A stretch of 64,000 nucleotides of DNA from positions 1-64,000 of the IMG/VR virus record IMGVR_UViG_3300017977_000066; one strand, 5' to 3'. Under the pieces are notes generated by a model that was given only the letters and a program-made list of their open reading frames with translations, searched no databases and was not told where the DNA came from. The position numbers were made by a program, and so were the translations under genes. Numbering within the stretch: the first letter of the stretch is position 1; the number at the start of each line of letters is the position of its first letter. This document shows, piece after piece, positions 35,221 to 44,656 of the stretch. This DNA is from a virus.

Positions 35221-35256
35221 AGCATACTCCTTGTTTTTATATACGAACAATAAATC

Positions 35257-35262
35257 GTTCAA
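35257..35262 (-). promoter_or_regulatory. class B element for the giant tail gene
   Basis: TTGAAC on the minus strand, 37 bases before the chosen start at 35220. Confidence 0.4.
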
Positions 35263-35273
35263 CCCATCTTTTA

Positions 35274-35280
35274 CTTGAAA
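35274..35280 (+). promoter_or_regulatory. class B element for the 35301 RNAP gene
   Basis: CTTGAAA followed by TCAAGCATGAGGAAC. It shares the short divergent gap with the copy for the giant tail gene. Confidence 0.4.
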
Positions 35281-35300
35281 TCAAGCATGAGGAACACATA

Positions 35301-36911
35301 ATGAATAAACCTATAGACCCATTAGACATATCACTTCTAGTTATAACAAATAAGATCCTATCAGCTTTATCAGAGATAAGTAGTGCTGATATATATGAGA
35401 TAAATACTACAGAGTTCAAGAAAGACGGTCTTTTTTCTAATGATATATTCGGCATGCCTGGGAGTAAAGAGCGTATTAAGAACTTTGCTTATATAGATCT
35501 TTATGTAAAAGTATTGCACCCTAGGATATATAAAGAGCTTGTTAAACTATCTAGTTTCTATGGTAAGATACTGCAAGGTAAAGCTTATGCAGTTTTCGAT
35601 GAAAAAGAGAAAGATTTTGTATTATCTACAGAAGCTGAAGGTAAAACAGGTTTTAATTTCTTTATTAGACATCTTCCAGATATTAAGTTTAAACAAACAA
35701 ACTCTGAATCTAGGAAATTTAAGATAGAGTTCATCAAGAAGTATCCTATTAATGAGATACTCATAGATAAATACTTAGTACTACCAGCTGGATTAAGAGA
35801 CTACTCTATAACTGAATCTGGTAAACCTCTAGAGCATGAAATAAATGCCTTATACAGGACTGTACTAAGAGTAGCCACATCTGCTAAACAGTTCAGAGAT
35901 GATACTTCTAGTAACGATTATATTAACTCTGTTAGACTAAGAGTTCAGAAAGCTATCAATGAGGTCTATGAGTACATAGAAGAGCTACTTAATGGTAAAG
36001 GTGGTTATATACAAGATAAGTGGACTAAACGTACTGTTACATATGGTACTAGGAATGTTATCACCGCTAGCCCTAAAGTAGTCACGGATCTTAAAGATAA
36101 GAATAAGCCTAGAGCTACTAATATAGAAGTTGGTGTATTGCAGACCGCTAAAGGCATATTGCCAGCAACTATATTCTTATTAAGAACTAACTTCCTATTC
36201 GATATCTTCGATCCTGAGTCTACTAAAGCTAGGTTAATAAATCCTAAGACTCTTAAGAGAGAACTAGTAGATATAAGTGAGAAAGCTAGAAGTAGTTGGG
36301 TTAGCGATGATGGGTTAGAGAATACTATCACTAAGCTTAAGCAACCAGAGATAGCACTTAGTGAGATAAAAATAGATAACAAATATCTATTACTTATAGA
36401 AGAGAAAGGTGATGCTATAAGAGTCATAGATGATATATATAAATACCCTGGTATAGATAAAGATAACTTAAGACCTATAACATATATAGAGTTAGTATAC
36501 CTAGCATTGTTTAACCATATGAAAGAACATCCTGCTTATGTAACTCGTTATCCTATCACAGGGTTAGGTTCTATTAATATCGTAGAGCCTTATCTAAAGT
36601 CTACCATAGATAGTACTCGTAAAGAAGTATATCTAAGAGGAGCTTCTGAACCTATAATAGCTGAAGAGTATCCAGACTTAACATCTCAGGTATATACTGG
36701 GTTAGGGTTAGGAACTATATTTCTAGCACCTATGGGAGCTGACTTCGATGGCGATAAGGTTTCATTAAGTTTTCTTTTAGAGAAAGAATCTGTAGATGAA
36801 CTACAAGATTATATTAATACTAAGAAATACTTTTTAAGTCCTGAAGGAGAATTGATATTCAGTGTTAGTACTAATGTTAATGAAATAGTTATGAAAGATT
36901 TCACAGAGTAA
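35301..36911 (+). CDS. RNA polymerase beta'-type subunit, N-terminal part (probable virion RNAP)
   Basis: 536 residues. The conserved clamp/active-centre region is visible: VRLRVQKAINEVYEYIEEL, then KWTKRTVTYGTRNVITASP (equivalent of the GKRVDYSGRSVI segment), and GADFDGDKVSL near 479-489 with the three catalytic aspartates. No CxC...CxxC zinc site is present, unlike the 12130 homologue. It ends 50 residues after the catalytic loop, so it is again only the N-terminal part of beta'. Late-type class B control, and a position between the tail-lysozyme gene and the beta gene, argue that it belongs to the enzyme packaged in the virion. Confidence 0.88.
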   Translation: MNKPIDPLDISLLVITNKILSALSEISSADIYEINTTEFKKDGLFSNDIFGMPGSKERIKNFAYIDLYVKVLHPRIYKELVKLSSFYGKILQGKAYAVFDEKEKDFVLSTEAEGKTGFNFFIRHLPDIKFKQTNSESRKFKIEFIKKYPINEILIDKYLVLPAGLRDYSITESGKPLEHEINALYRTVLRVATSAKQFRDDTSSNDYINSVRLRVQKAINEVYEYIEELLNGKGGYIQDKWTKRTVTYGTRNVITASPKVVTDLKDKNKPRATNIEVGVLQTAKGILPATIFLLRTNFLFDIFDPESTKARLINPKTLKRELVDISEKARSSWVSDDGLENTITKLKQPEIALSEIKIDNKYLLLIEEKGDAIRVIDDIYKYPGIDKDNLRPITYIELVYLALFNHMKEHPAYVTRYPITGLGSINIVEPYLKSTIDSTRKEVYLRGASEPIIAEEYPDLTSQVYTGLGLGTIFLAPMGADFDGDKVSLSFLLEKESVDELQDYINTKKYFLSPEGELIFSVSTNVNEIVMKDFTE

Positions 36912-36956
36912 CATGAGTTCGGTATATCCGAGCTTGTGTCTCCATATTTTTTCAGT

Positions 36957-36976
36957 CATATATTACTTACATGAAC
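36957..36976 (+). promoter_or_regulatory. class A promoter for the 37011-37441 unit
   Basis: TATATTAC at 36959-36966 followed by TTACATGAACTTAGAAC, within the longer repeat shared with 7201-7254. Confidence 0.7.
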
Positions 36977-37010
36977 TTAGAACTTAAATATTAAATAAAA
37001 GGAGTCAGTT

Positions 37011-37136
37011 ATGACTAAATTACAATTCAAAGTTTTTACTACGTACCTACGTGGTAACGGATACGATTTAAGTAAAATGAGTGTGGGGCAGTATGGTGTC
37101 CTATATAACAGTTACAGAAAAACAAGGAGGATATAA
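37011..37136 (+). CDS. unknown 41-residue basic peptide
   Basis: ATG 37011 has AAAAGGAGTCAGTT in front, identical to the leader of the 10395 gene. Basic and Tyr-rich (ends YRKTRRI). The stop overlaps the next start as TAATG and contains that gene's AAGGAGG site, which supports translation. Function unknown. Confidence 0.6.
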   Translation: MTKLQFKVFTTYLRGNGYDLSKMSVGQYGVLYNSYRKTRRI

Positions 37137-37441
37137 TGTTAAGTGTTGGAATAAGGGAGTTAGACATACATAATGTCGGTATGCCTGCAATTACAGACGA
37201 CACACTTTTAGTAGGCTTAACTGAAGCCACTATTCGTAGTCACTTAGAAAGAATAGAGGCTGACTGTATAATGGAGTCTAGACTAGACATAGAGAACCAC
37301 GTTAATTTCGAAGTTTTTGAAGAAGCATTTAAAAGTGCCCCTTCATTAGGTGCGACTAAAGAAGAGTGGGATGAGTATGTGGCTTATCCTACATTAAAAA
37401 ACTTTAGACGGATTAGGAAACTATATTGGATAGGGTTTTAA
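37136..37441 (+). CDS. unknown acidic protein, 101 residues
   Basis: Translationally coupled to the preceding 41-residue peptide and behind AAGGAGG. Acidic helical middle, aromatic C-terminus (LYWIGF). No recognised family. Confidence 0.65.
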   Translation: MLSVGIRELDIHNVGMPAITDDTLLVGLTEATIRSHLERIEADCIMESRLDIENHVNFEVFEEAFKSAPSLGATKEEWDEYVAYPTLKNFRRIRKLYWIGF

Positions 37442-37460
37442 TCCCTATTCTTTTTTTATT
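37430..37460 (+). terminator. terminator after the 37136 gene
   Basis: A 6-bp stem (37430-37435 with 37443-37448) around the stop codon, then TCTTTTTTTATTT. Confidence 0.75.
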
Positions 37461-37478
37461 TGCCCACATCTTTTTTTC

Positions 37479-37484
37479 TTTGAA
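37479..37484 (+). promoter_or_regulatory. class B element for RNAP beta
   Basis: A T-rich run then TTTGAA and AATACCCATAAGGAA, a model example of the class. Confidence 0.5.
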
Positions 37485-37505
37485 AATACCCATAAGGAAT
37501 ACGAT

Positions 37506-40500
37506 ATGTCATTAACACAAGAAAAGTTTTACTATAAATTTGGAATAAGAAAACCTATACAGTTGTTAGAGCCACAAGTTTTAAGTTTAGATACTATACT
37601 ACTACCTATGTATAGTGTCATACATATGCTTAATGTGGATGATGGCTATTACCCATCTAGGAAACAGCCCATCTTAAAAAATGTGTCTGATGCTATCATA
37701 TATAACAGACTTAACTATGAGCCAGTACTTCATAAAGCTACTGAGCTAGCTATGAAAGAGAGAAATCTTGTTAGTGGCATTAATAAGTCACATCTTGATT
37801 TCACTACCTACACTAGATCTAGATTTAACCATATCCTGTCTACTAAGAGAGCCAAGTTAAAAAATACAGTTCCTTTATTCACTTATAAATACATACATAA
37901 ATATTATAGATATCCAGAGTCTCTATTATCTAAGATTTATAAATTTGAAAATAAATACTCTACCATAGTTAACGATATTATTAACATGGAGAATACATTT
38001 AAAGCCATGGAAATAAAAGACGATAGCTTCAAGCAGTACCTTATAGTAGAGACTCCTAAGATACTATATGACTATAATATCATAACCAGATATCTAGATA
38101 AGGATAAGGATGCTGCTTACTTAAAGCTTTTCCATAACGAAACTTATATGCTTATGTTAGAGCTCTTTAAGCTACTAAATAGTGAGACTTCTGAAGATTC
38201 AATATTATCAGGATTAGCTAAACTCTCACATGTAGATATCATGTTTAAACAAGGTTCAGCTGGTGTTATAGTTAACCTTAAAACTCTACTAAGCTTTAAT
38301 AAAGATATGGGTGAGACTGGTATGTTCACTAATAGTACACTATGTAGGAGTATCATCAAGCTCTTTAATATACTACAGACTTCAGTTGGTATGCTAGAAG
38401 AGGAAGTAGTGCCTCTTAGTAAAGAAGAACTACTTAAGAACTTTAAGAACCCAGATGAAATAGTTGATACTACTGATGTTATCTCCGATGTTAATGTAGC
38501 TATGAAGATAGCTGAAACTGATAACATGCCTATAGAGGATACGGTATTAGTAGAGAGCTTAGAATTTAAAAATAAATATGATAAACAAGCAACGCTAGAA
38601 GATATCTCTGAAGCTAAGTCTATAGAAGATGTTGCATTAGCTAACCTTAACGAGCTTAATGAGAATAATAAGCTAGATAAGAAGAAACTTGAGAAGCTTT
38701 CTTCTATAGTAAAAGATACTCTTAATAAACCGTCTCCTTTTAAAGATGGTACTAAGATAAAAGATAACCTTACTGTAGATAAAGCTGATATAGATATAAC
38801 AGAACAAGAGACTAGATTACCAGATGTAAATGTTGTCTTTAATAAAGAGGAGCTTCATGATCCTATAACTATTAAGACTAAGAAGTATATGAAGGAAGCT
38901 TTTAAGAAAGATATGGTATCTAGCATCATGGGCATACAAGGTACAGGCATGATAGTAGAAGATATAGAGATCATACCGCATGATGATACCCTAGGTGACT
39001 ATGATGAATATGCTATAAAAGTAAATGACTTAGGTAAGACAGCAGGTAGTACTGTTAAACTTATGATACCTAGAGTTAATGATAAGGGCGTATTCACTAT
39101 CTCTAATAATGAGTATTTACTAAGGAATCAAAAAGCTGATGCTATCTTAAAGAAGATCAAGTTCAACCGTGTATCATTAAGTACAGCTTATGGTAAACTC
39201 TTTGTAGATAAGGCTCCGTTTAAAAAACTAGATAGAGGGTATAGTCTTAGGAAAGAACTGTTAAAGTTAAATGAAGATGAAATCATCTCTAATCTATCAG
39301 CTGGTTCTATAAGTGTATATGGAGAAGAGTTACCTAAAGATTATACTTTATTTGGTAGATATGTAAAAGCTTTTAAACATAAGAGTTACTACTTTAACTT
39401 TAACTTCGATAAGAGGAAAGAGCTTATAACTACTAAAGATCTTAAACTAGAGACTATAGAGCATAATAAGAAATACATATTATGCGGGCATGCTTCTAAA
39501 GATCTGTTAGTTATGGATGAGGATAATATAATCTATAGCTATAATGGTAAGTATACTAAGCTAGGTACCATATTTGATTTAGTTCCTATAAACACAACTT
39601 CTCTTAAGAAAGAGTATAGCATGGTTAAGATATTTAAAAGCTATGTTCCAGTAGCTTATCTTTTAACTTACTATATGGGACTTAAGAATGTGCTTAAAAC
39701 TCTTAAAATAAAGTATGAAGTATTAGATGGTAATAAGAGAGTAGAAGTAGATGATAAGACTATAGTAGTTAAATTAGATGGTTCTACTTTAATTTTATAT
39801 CCTAATAACGAAACTGACTCTATGATACTTAATGGATTTAATAATGATATTAAGATCATGAAGCAGATGACTTTCGATATGCTTAACCATAAAGACCAAG
39901 CTATGTTCATCTTTAAAGAGATGAAACTTAATCTCGTATCGGTAACAGAGATAAAAGCCTTAGAGACTCTCTTCATAGATCCTGTATCTAGATCTACATT
40001 AGAGCTTACTGATGAACCTACTACTTTTGTTGGTCTGTTAGTTAGGGCTGCTGAGATGTTAGTGGATGATAACTATAAACATCCTAATAGCTTCAAAGGG
40101 TTTGTTATTAAAGGCTATGATAGGATACCTCAGTTAGTTTATAAAACATTAGTATCAGCAGTTAAGAAGAAGATAAGTGGTGATAGTTTTGGTAGGGGTA
40201 AGATGGTAGTAGATCCATATGATGTATGGAGGAGTCTTAATGAAGATAGCTCTGGAGTATTAGTAGATGACTTAAACCCTATAGCGGATCTAAAACAGAG
40301 TGAAGATACTACACTATTAGGTGCTGGTGGTAGAAGTAAAGAATCTTTAGTTGGTAAAGATAGAGCCATGCATGAAGATGATGTTGGTATCATGAGTGAA
40401 TCTTCTAAAGATAGTAGTGATGTAGGTATAACAGCTTATCTTTCTGCTAACCCTAAATTTGCTAATGCTAGAGGTACTAAGAATGAAGATGGTAAACTTA

Positions 40501-41651
40501 ACTGGAGTAATGTTTTAAGTACATCAGCTATGCTAGTGCCATTCGCAACTGCAGATGATCCTAAGAGGGTTCTGTATATGAATATACAAAATAGTCATCT
40601 TGTTCCCATAGATAACGCTGAAGTATATCCAGTAAGAACTGGTTATGAAGCTGTAGTTCCTTATAAAGTAGGTTCTAAATATGTAGTAGCTGCTGAAGAT
40701 GATGGAGTTGTAACTAGAGTAACTAAAAACTCTGTAACTATACAATATAAAAAACTAGGTAAGAAGACTTATACTTTTAAAGACTGGACTTCTAAAGAGG
40801 AGTCTAATAGCTCGTTCATGCATAGGATGGCCACTAGTCTTAAAGAGAAAGATAAGTTAGTTAAAGATGATATCGTCTATTATGATATTTCATTCTTCGA
40901 TACAGATATGTTTAATAGAAGAAGAATTGTATATAGGGCTAGTACTAATGCCATGGTAGGCTTAATGGAAACTAGTGAAACTGATGAAGATTCGCTTATG
41001 GTAAGTGAGAAACTTGCTGAAGCTAGTTCTATAACACACGTTAAGATAAGAGACCTTACATTAGATAACACTGAATCTATTAAAGGTGTTCTAGATATGG
41101 GCATTAAAGTTACTCCTACTGATCCTCTATTTATGATAACGACTGGACTTAATGAAGATGGTGTTATGAGTGAAGAGACTCTAGATCTTTTACAAGGATT
41201 CGTTAAGAGTACTCCTAAAGCTAAGTATAAAGGTAAACTCATTAAGCTTAAAGTCTATTATAATTGCGAACCTAAAGAGCTTAGTAGAAGTCTTAAGAAA
41301 CTAGTAGCTACTAGTGAACCTTATATGGAAGGTAAGTCAGGAAGAGTTAGTAGTGGATATAGTATAAACGGTAAACCTCTTGGCGAGGGTAAAGTACATA
41401 TAAAATTCTACATAGAGATCAACTCTGGGTTACATGTAGCAGATAAGGGTATCATATCAGCACAGCTAAAGTCTACCGTAGCTAGTATATATAAAGATCC
41501 TATACTATCTGACGATGGTACTGAAATAGATGCTTTATTTAGTCTTAAAGGTATATATGCTCGTATCGTCAATAGTGCTTATAACATGGGTACTACTGCA
41601 TCCGTACTTAAGAAGATAACTGATAATGCTGTAGATATTTATTTTAAATAG
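37506..41651 (+). CDS. RNA polymerase beta-type subunit (probable virion RNAP)
   Basis: 1381 residues. The first 430 residues are not recognisable. From about 520 the chain reads IPRVNDKGVFTISNNEYLL, matching the beta segment that contains IP...KG-x-F-I-NG-x-E. Near 1307 GLHVADKGIISAQL matches the beta GRHGNKG active-site lysine motif, and the following GTEIDALFSLKGIYARIVNS corresponds to the GTPVDIVLNPLGVPSRMN segment, so the C-terminal half of beta is present in the same chain. The protein thus holds most of beta in one polypeptide and stops before the final clamp region. Class B control and the neighbouring beta' gene suggest the virion RNAP. Confidence 0.85.
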   Translation: MSLTQEKFYYKFGIRKPIQLLEPQVLSLDTILLPMYSVIHMLNVDDGYYPSRKQPILKNVSDAIIYNRLNYEPVLHKATELAMKERNLVSGINKSHLDFTTYTRSRFNHILSTKRAKLKNTVPLFTYKYIHKYYRYPESLLSKIYKFENKYSTIVNDIINMENTFKAMEIKDDSFKQYLIVETPKILYDYNIITRYLDKDKDAAYLKLFHNETYMLMLELFKLLNSETSEDSILSGLAKLSHVDIMFKQGSAGVIVNLKTLLSFNKDMGETGMFTNSTLCRSIIKLFNILQTSVGMLEEEVVPLSKEELLKNFKNPDEIVDTTDVISDVNVAMKIAETDNMPIEDTVLVESLEFKNKYDKQATLEDISEAKSIEDVALANLNELNENNKLDKKKLEKLSSIVKDTLNKPSPFKDGTKIKDNLTVDKADIDITEQETRLPDVNVVFNKEELHDPITIKTKKYMKEAFKKDMVSSIMGIQGTGMIVEDIEIIPHDDTLGDYDEYAIKVNDLGKTAGSTVKLMIPRVNDKGVFTISNNEYLLRNQKADAILKKIKFNRVSLSTAYGKLFVDKAPFKKLDRGYSLRKELLKLNEDEIISNLSAGSISVYGEELPKDYTLFGRYVKAFKHKSYYFNFNFDKRKELITTKDLKLETIEHNKKYILCGHASKDLLVMDEDNIIYSYNGKYTKLGTIFDLVPINTTSLKKEYSMVKIFKSYVPVAYLLTYYMGLKNVLKTLKIKYEVLDGNKRVEVDDKTIVVKLDGSTLILYPNNETDSMILNGFNNDIKIMKQMTFDMLNHKDQAMFIFKEMKLNLVSVTEIKALETLFIDPVSRSTLELTDEPTTFVGLLVRAAEMLVDDNYKHPNSFKGFVIKGYDRIPQLVYKTLVSAVKKKISGDSFGRGKMVVDPYDVWRSLNEDSSGVLVDDLNPIADLKQSEDTTLLGAGGRSKESLVGKDRAMHEDDVGIMSESSKDSSDVGITAYLSANPKFANARGTKNEDGKLNWSNVLSTSAMLVPFATADDPKRVLYMNIQNSHLVPIDNAEVYPVRTGYEAVVPYKVGSKYVVAAEDDGVVTRVTKNSVTIQYKKLGKKTYTFKDWTSKEESNSSFMHRMATSLKEKDKLVKDDIVYYDISFFDTDMFNRRRIVYRASTNAMVGLMETSETDEDSLMVSEKLAEASSITHVKIRDLTLDNTESIKGVLDMGIKVTPTDPLFMITTGLNEDGVMSEETLDLLQGFVKSTPKAKYKGKLIKLKVYYNCEPKELSRSLKKLVATSEPYMEGKSGRVSSGYSINGKPLGEGKVHIKFYIEINSGLHVADKGIISAQLKSTVASIYKDPILSDDGTEIDALFSLKGIYARIVNSAYNMGTTASVLKKITDNAVDIYFK

Positions 41652-41695
41652 AACTTAGAATCTAGACTCAGGCTTAGTTTCTAAATAATCTCACA

Positions 41696-41715
41696 TATAT
41701 ATTACTAATATGCCA
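41696..41715 (+). promoter_or_regulatory. class A promoter for the 41748 gene
   Basis: TATATTAC at 41698-41705 followed by TAATATGCC. Confidence 0.65.
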
Positions 41716-41747
41716 TAACAGGTAAATAAATATAACAGGAGTTCATG

Positions 41748-42038
41748 ATGAACGAAAAAACACTAGATGCGTTAGCAACAATAGCTAAAGAAATTTTAAG
41801 TATTAACGAGATGCTTAAGAAAGCTAGTATAGATGTGAGTAATATAGGTGACTATGATATCTTAGATGATGTTAATCGGTTAGCAGAGGATGTAGATGTA
41901 GTTAAAACATTGCTAGGCTATTTTAAAGAGGAAGATATCAGACTAGCATTAGCTAATAGCGAGCTCTCTTTCGACGCTATGACTGATATCGATGATGTTT
42001 TAGATCTTCTAAAAACAGAACCGTTTAAAAGCTTATAG
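41748..42038 (+). CDS. unknown acidic helical protein, 96 residues
   Basis: Two in-frame ATGs (41745 and 41748). The second gives the better six-base spacing from AGGAG. Very acidic (many Asp), helical, no motif. Single-gene class A unit. Confidence 0.6.
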   Translation: MNEKTLDALATIAKEILSINEMLKKASIDVSNIGDYDILDDVNRLAEDVDVVKTLLGYFKEEDIRLALANSELSFDAMTDIDDVLDLLKTEPFKSL

Positions 42039-42074
42039 GGTTATATCCCCTATAGGCATATTTATTTTTTTCTT
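42034..42074 (+). terminator. terminator after the 41748 gene
   Basis: A 7-bp stem (42034-42040 with 42048-42054), then GGCATATTTATTTTTTTC. Confidence 0.8.
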
Positions 42075-42097
42075 TATATGCCGTGTATGTGACATAT

Positions 42098-42103
42098 TTT
42101 GAA
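42098..42103 (+). promoter_or_regulatory. class B element for the 42133 gene
   Basis: TTTGAA followed by an A-rich run and CATAAAGGA. Confidence 0.5.
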
Positions 42104-42132
42104 AATTAAAAAACAAACATAAAGGATAGGTA

Positions 42133-43587
42133 ATGATTCTCAGAAAAGAAAATGATGTCATGGCTACTAAACTAATAAACATAGCTAATGCTATCATACG
42201 TAAGGTTAGTAATGACAATATAGACAAGTCATACGCGGCTAACCGTATACAGATCGTTGGAGAGGCTATCTTAAGTAATAGATATAAGCTTATGTACCAA
42301 GAAGCCCTTGCCGCTCATAAAGATGTAAAAGGTTTTATCAGGCCTTTAAACAACAGTTGGGTTAACTTAATCTCTAACTCTAGTAATGAGTCTTTCGATA
42401 AATTTGGTATCTCACAGTTTAATAATGAAGTTCTTGAGAACATCTCTAAGAGAATTTCTTTAGAGATAGATACTTATAAAAATAACTACTCGTTCATGGC
42501 TAAGAATTATAACACTTATCTAGAAGATATGCTCAAGACTCTAGAGAAAGAACCTATCGTAGAGAATAGCTTTGCTGTACAGCTTATTAAAGAAGTTGAC
42601 CTTGCAGACATCTTAGATGAAAAAAGCTGGTTGAATAAATCTCTTAATGAAACAGATACTGGTATCTTACCTACTAATATGTCTAACAGCATCTATGAAG
42701 TTAAGAATGACTTAGAAGTAAAACTCTTAGCTGATGAAGCGTTTAAAGCTCTTGGCGATGATACTATAGCTACTATGAATAATTTACTTGCTAGTACTAG
42801 TGTTGGTAGCTTTAAATCTAGACTTTCTGATCTCAGAATCAAAGACATCAATGCTGCAGTTGGTTTAGTTATTATATTTAGAGATAAACTATTATCTGCT
42901 AATAAAGGTGAGGCTGAATACAGTAACATAGATGCTGCTCTTAACTATGTGATAGATACATATAAGAGAATCAAGAACCAGTATACGGTAAGCCTTAGAA
43001 ACAAGTTAGTAGTATCTGCTATAGAAGTTAAAGAAGATAAGTATATCGTATATGCTATAGAAGATAACTTCAGTGAGTATATGAGTAGTTCTAATGGTAG
43101 CATGAAGACTATCTTAGGTGCTATCTTTACAGAGTTCAATGTTTATGAAAATAATATTCCTAATATGTTCAAACCCCTTTATATTAAGAATGATGACTTA
43201 ATAGTTAACAAGCCCTCTTATGACTCATTAAGAAACTCTATACAAAATGCTTATATCCTTAAGAACAGAAACGAAGCCGCTAGCTCTTTAAGAGCGTATT
43301 ACCTTATAGCTTTAGATAGAGTCATGAGTTATAAAGATGATACTATCAGAGCAGAAGCTGAAGCTTATATCAACGGCTGTAAGATATCTGACCTATATGA
43401 TACTTATAACACAACTATGTATATCGTAGAGAACTTCATCTCTAGTAATACTAACTTCAAGATCTTCGCTGAAGGGGTTAGAGAAGCTAAAGAGTTATTA
43501 GATACAGATGATGTTAAACCATTAGCTGGTTATGCTACATTAAGACTTATCTTATTATACTTAATAGGACAAACTGAAATAGCTTAA
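42133..43587 (+). CDS. unknown protein, probable virion component
   Basis: 484 residues from ATG 42133 behind AAAGGATAGG. Another Met at residue 10 lacks a good site. Predominantly helical and Asn/Leu/Lys/Asp-rich, without cysteine clusters or nucleotide-binding motifs. Class B control and size are those of a structural gene. The family is not recognised. Confidence 0.7.
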   Translation: MILRKENDVMATKLINIANAIIRKVSNDNIDKSYAANRIQIVGEAILSNRYKLMYQEALAAHKDVKGFIRPLNNSWVNLISNSSNESFDKFGISQFNNEVLENISKRISLEIDTYKNNYSFMAKNYNTYLEDMLKTLEKEPIVENSFAVQLIKEVDLADILDEKSWLNKSLNETDTGILPTNMSNSIYEVKNDLEVKLLADEAFKALGDDTIATMNNLLASTSVGSFKSRLSDLRIKDINAAVGLVIIFRDKLLSANKGEAEYSNIDAALNYVIDTYKRIKNQYTVSLRNKLVVSAIEVKEDKYIVYAIEDNFSEYMSSSNGSMKTILGAIFTEFNVYENNIPNMFKPLYIKNDDLIVNKPSYDSLRNSIQNAYILKNRNEAASSLRAYYLIALDRVMSYKDDTIRAEAEAYINGCKISDLYDTYNTTMYIVENFISSNTNFKIFAEGVREAKELLDTDDVKPLAGYATLRLILLYLIGQTEIA

Positions 43588-43594
43588 AAGCAAA

Positions 43595-43631
43595 CATATA
43601 CTACTAGGAATATTATTCCTAGTAGTATATG
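43595..43631. terminator. long hairpin after the 42133 gene
   Basis: A 16-bp perfect stem (43595-43610 with 43616-43631), loop TATTA. No T run follows on either side, so it may act with Rho or as an mRNA stabiliser. Confidence 0.6.
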
Positions 43632-43792
43632 AAATTTGTTCAACCATGAGTTATGATGTAGTTATAAAAGGATGTCATAGTTTTTTATAGATACAGTTTA
43701 AGGAGTGAGAAAATATAAACTAAAATCAGGTATAGATGATTTTAAAGAGGTTTTTTAACTACATGGTCATTATAAGTATATATAGATAAAAA
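43632..43792. other. gene remnants between convergent genes
   Basis: About 160 bases hold a 14-codon frame (from 43647, ending in TAG) and, after an AAGGAG, a short KYKLKSGIDDFKEVF-encoding frame. These look like fragments of a lost small gene rather than functional genes. Confidence 0.35.
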
Positions 43793-44527
43793 TTAACTCC
43801 TTATGATCTTCTCTAAGTCAGTGGCTTCTTTACCAGGACCATTTACTATAGAACTTACTATACCATCTTTCATATAACTTCCAGCTATCTTAGATAGTGT
43901 AGATTTAAATGTATACCAAATATCCATAAGACCTATATATCTAGCTTTAGTATTAATCTTATCAGCTTCAGTATTGATAGCATTCCTATAAGAGATCTTG
44001 ATATCTTTTTGAGTTCTAGTTATGATAGAAGTTAATATCTCGAATACCAATGGATCCTTACCAACAGAAGTAGCCGTATACTCAGGTATGTTGTTAAACA
44101 ACTCGAATACATCTTCATACTCTAGATACCAAGGGATCTTACCTTGTATAACGAAGTATTCAAATACATGATAAACCATGTTACCATTCTTAACGTACTT
44201 TAAGTCATCTATAATAAGATCACCTTCATCCATGACTACCTTCTGATAAAGCACATCCCCTATCATAACCTCTTCTGTACTAGAAGGGCTAACCTTGATC
44301 TTACAAGGTAGATTTAATACGGCATACTCATCTTTATTATTACATATAGCCATACATGCTAAAAGTGTAGAGGTAACATCTATAACAGCTAGGTTCTTAT
44401 CTAGGAACTTATCTGGGAATAAATAATACAACTCTTCTTTAGCTGTAACATTATTACCTTTAGTAATTGTATACTTATCCATAAATTTAGGATTTCTTTT
44501 AAACTTAGTTATGTCTAAACTTTCCAT
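43793..44527 (-). CDS. unknown protein, 244 residues
   Basis: Behind ATAAGGAATCATT. Mixed alpha/beta with a helical C-terminus, no membrane segment, one Cys pair region (ACMAIC). No family recognised. Single minus-strand gene with a class B element, so probably late. Confidence 0.65.
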   Translation of the reverse strand: MESLDITKFKRNPKFMDKYTITKGNNVTAKEELYYLFPDKFLDKNLAVIDVTSTLLACMAICNNKDEYAVLNLPCKIKVSPSSTEEVMIGDVLYQKVVMDEGDLIIDDLKYVKNGNMVYHVFEYFVIQGKIPWYLEYEDVFELFNNIPEYTATSVGKDPLVFEILTSIITRTQKDIKISYRNAINTEADKINTKARYIGLMDIWYTFKSTLSKIAGSYMKDGIVSSIVNGPGKEATDLEKIIRS

Positions 44528-44547
44528 TATGATTCCTTATTGATTTA

Positions 44548-44553
44548 TTCAAA
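44548..44553 (-). promoter_or_regulatory. class B element for the 43793 gene
   Basis: TTTGAA on the minus strand followed by TAAATCAATAAGGAATC. Confidence 0.45.
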
Positions 44554-44601
44554 ACAACTAGGCATTAAGATATCATATATGAGTCTCCATATAAATATAG
44601 C

Positions 44602-44621
44602 CTTATATTACTTATATGCCT
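44602..44621 (+). promoter_or_regulatory. class A promoter for the 44657 operon
   Basis: TATATTAC at 44604-44611 followed by TTATATGCC, preceded by the GTCTCCATAT prefix seen before other class A sites. Confidence 0.65.
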
Positions 44622-44656
44622 TAACAAGGTAAATAAAAAAACATAGGAGGGCTTGT

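Noticed and set aside
28112-35278. Many plus-strand frames of 75-239 codons opposite the giant tail gene
   Set aside because: They are shadows of the minus-strand gene: Ser/Leu-rich, without ribosome binding sites, and placed where the real frame leaves the opposite strand open.
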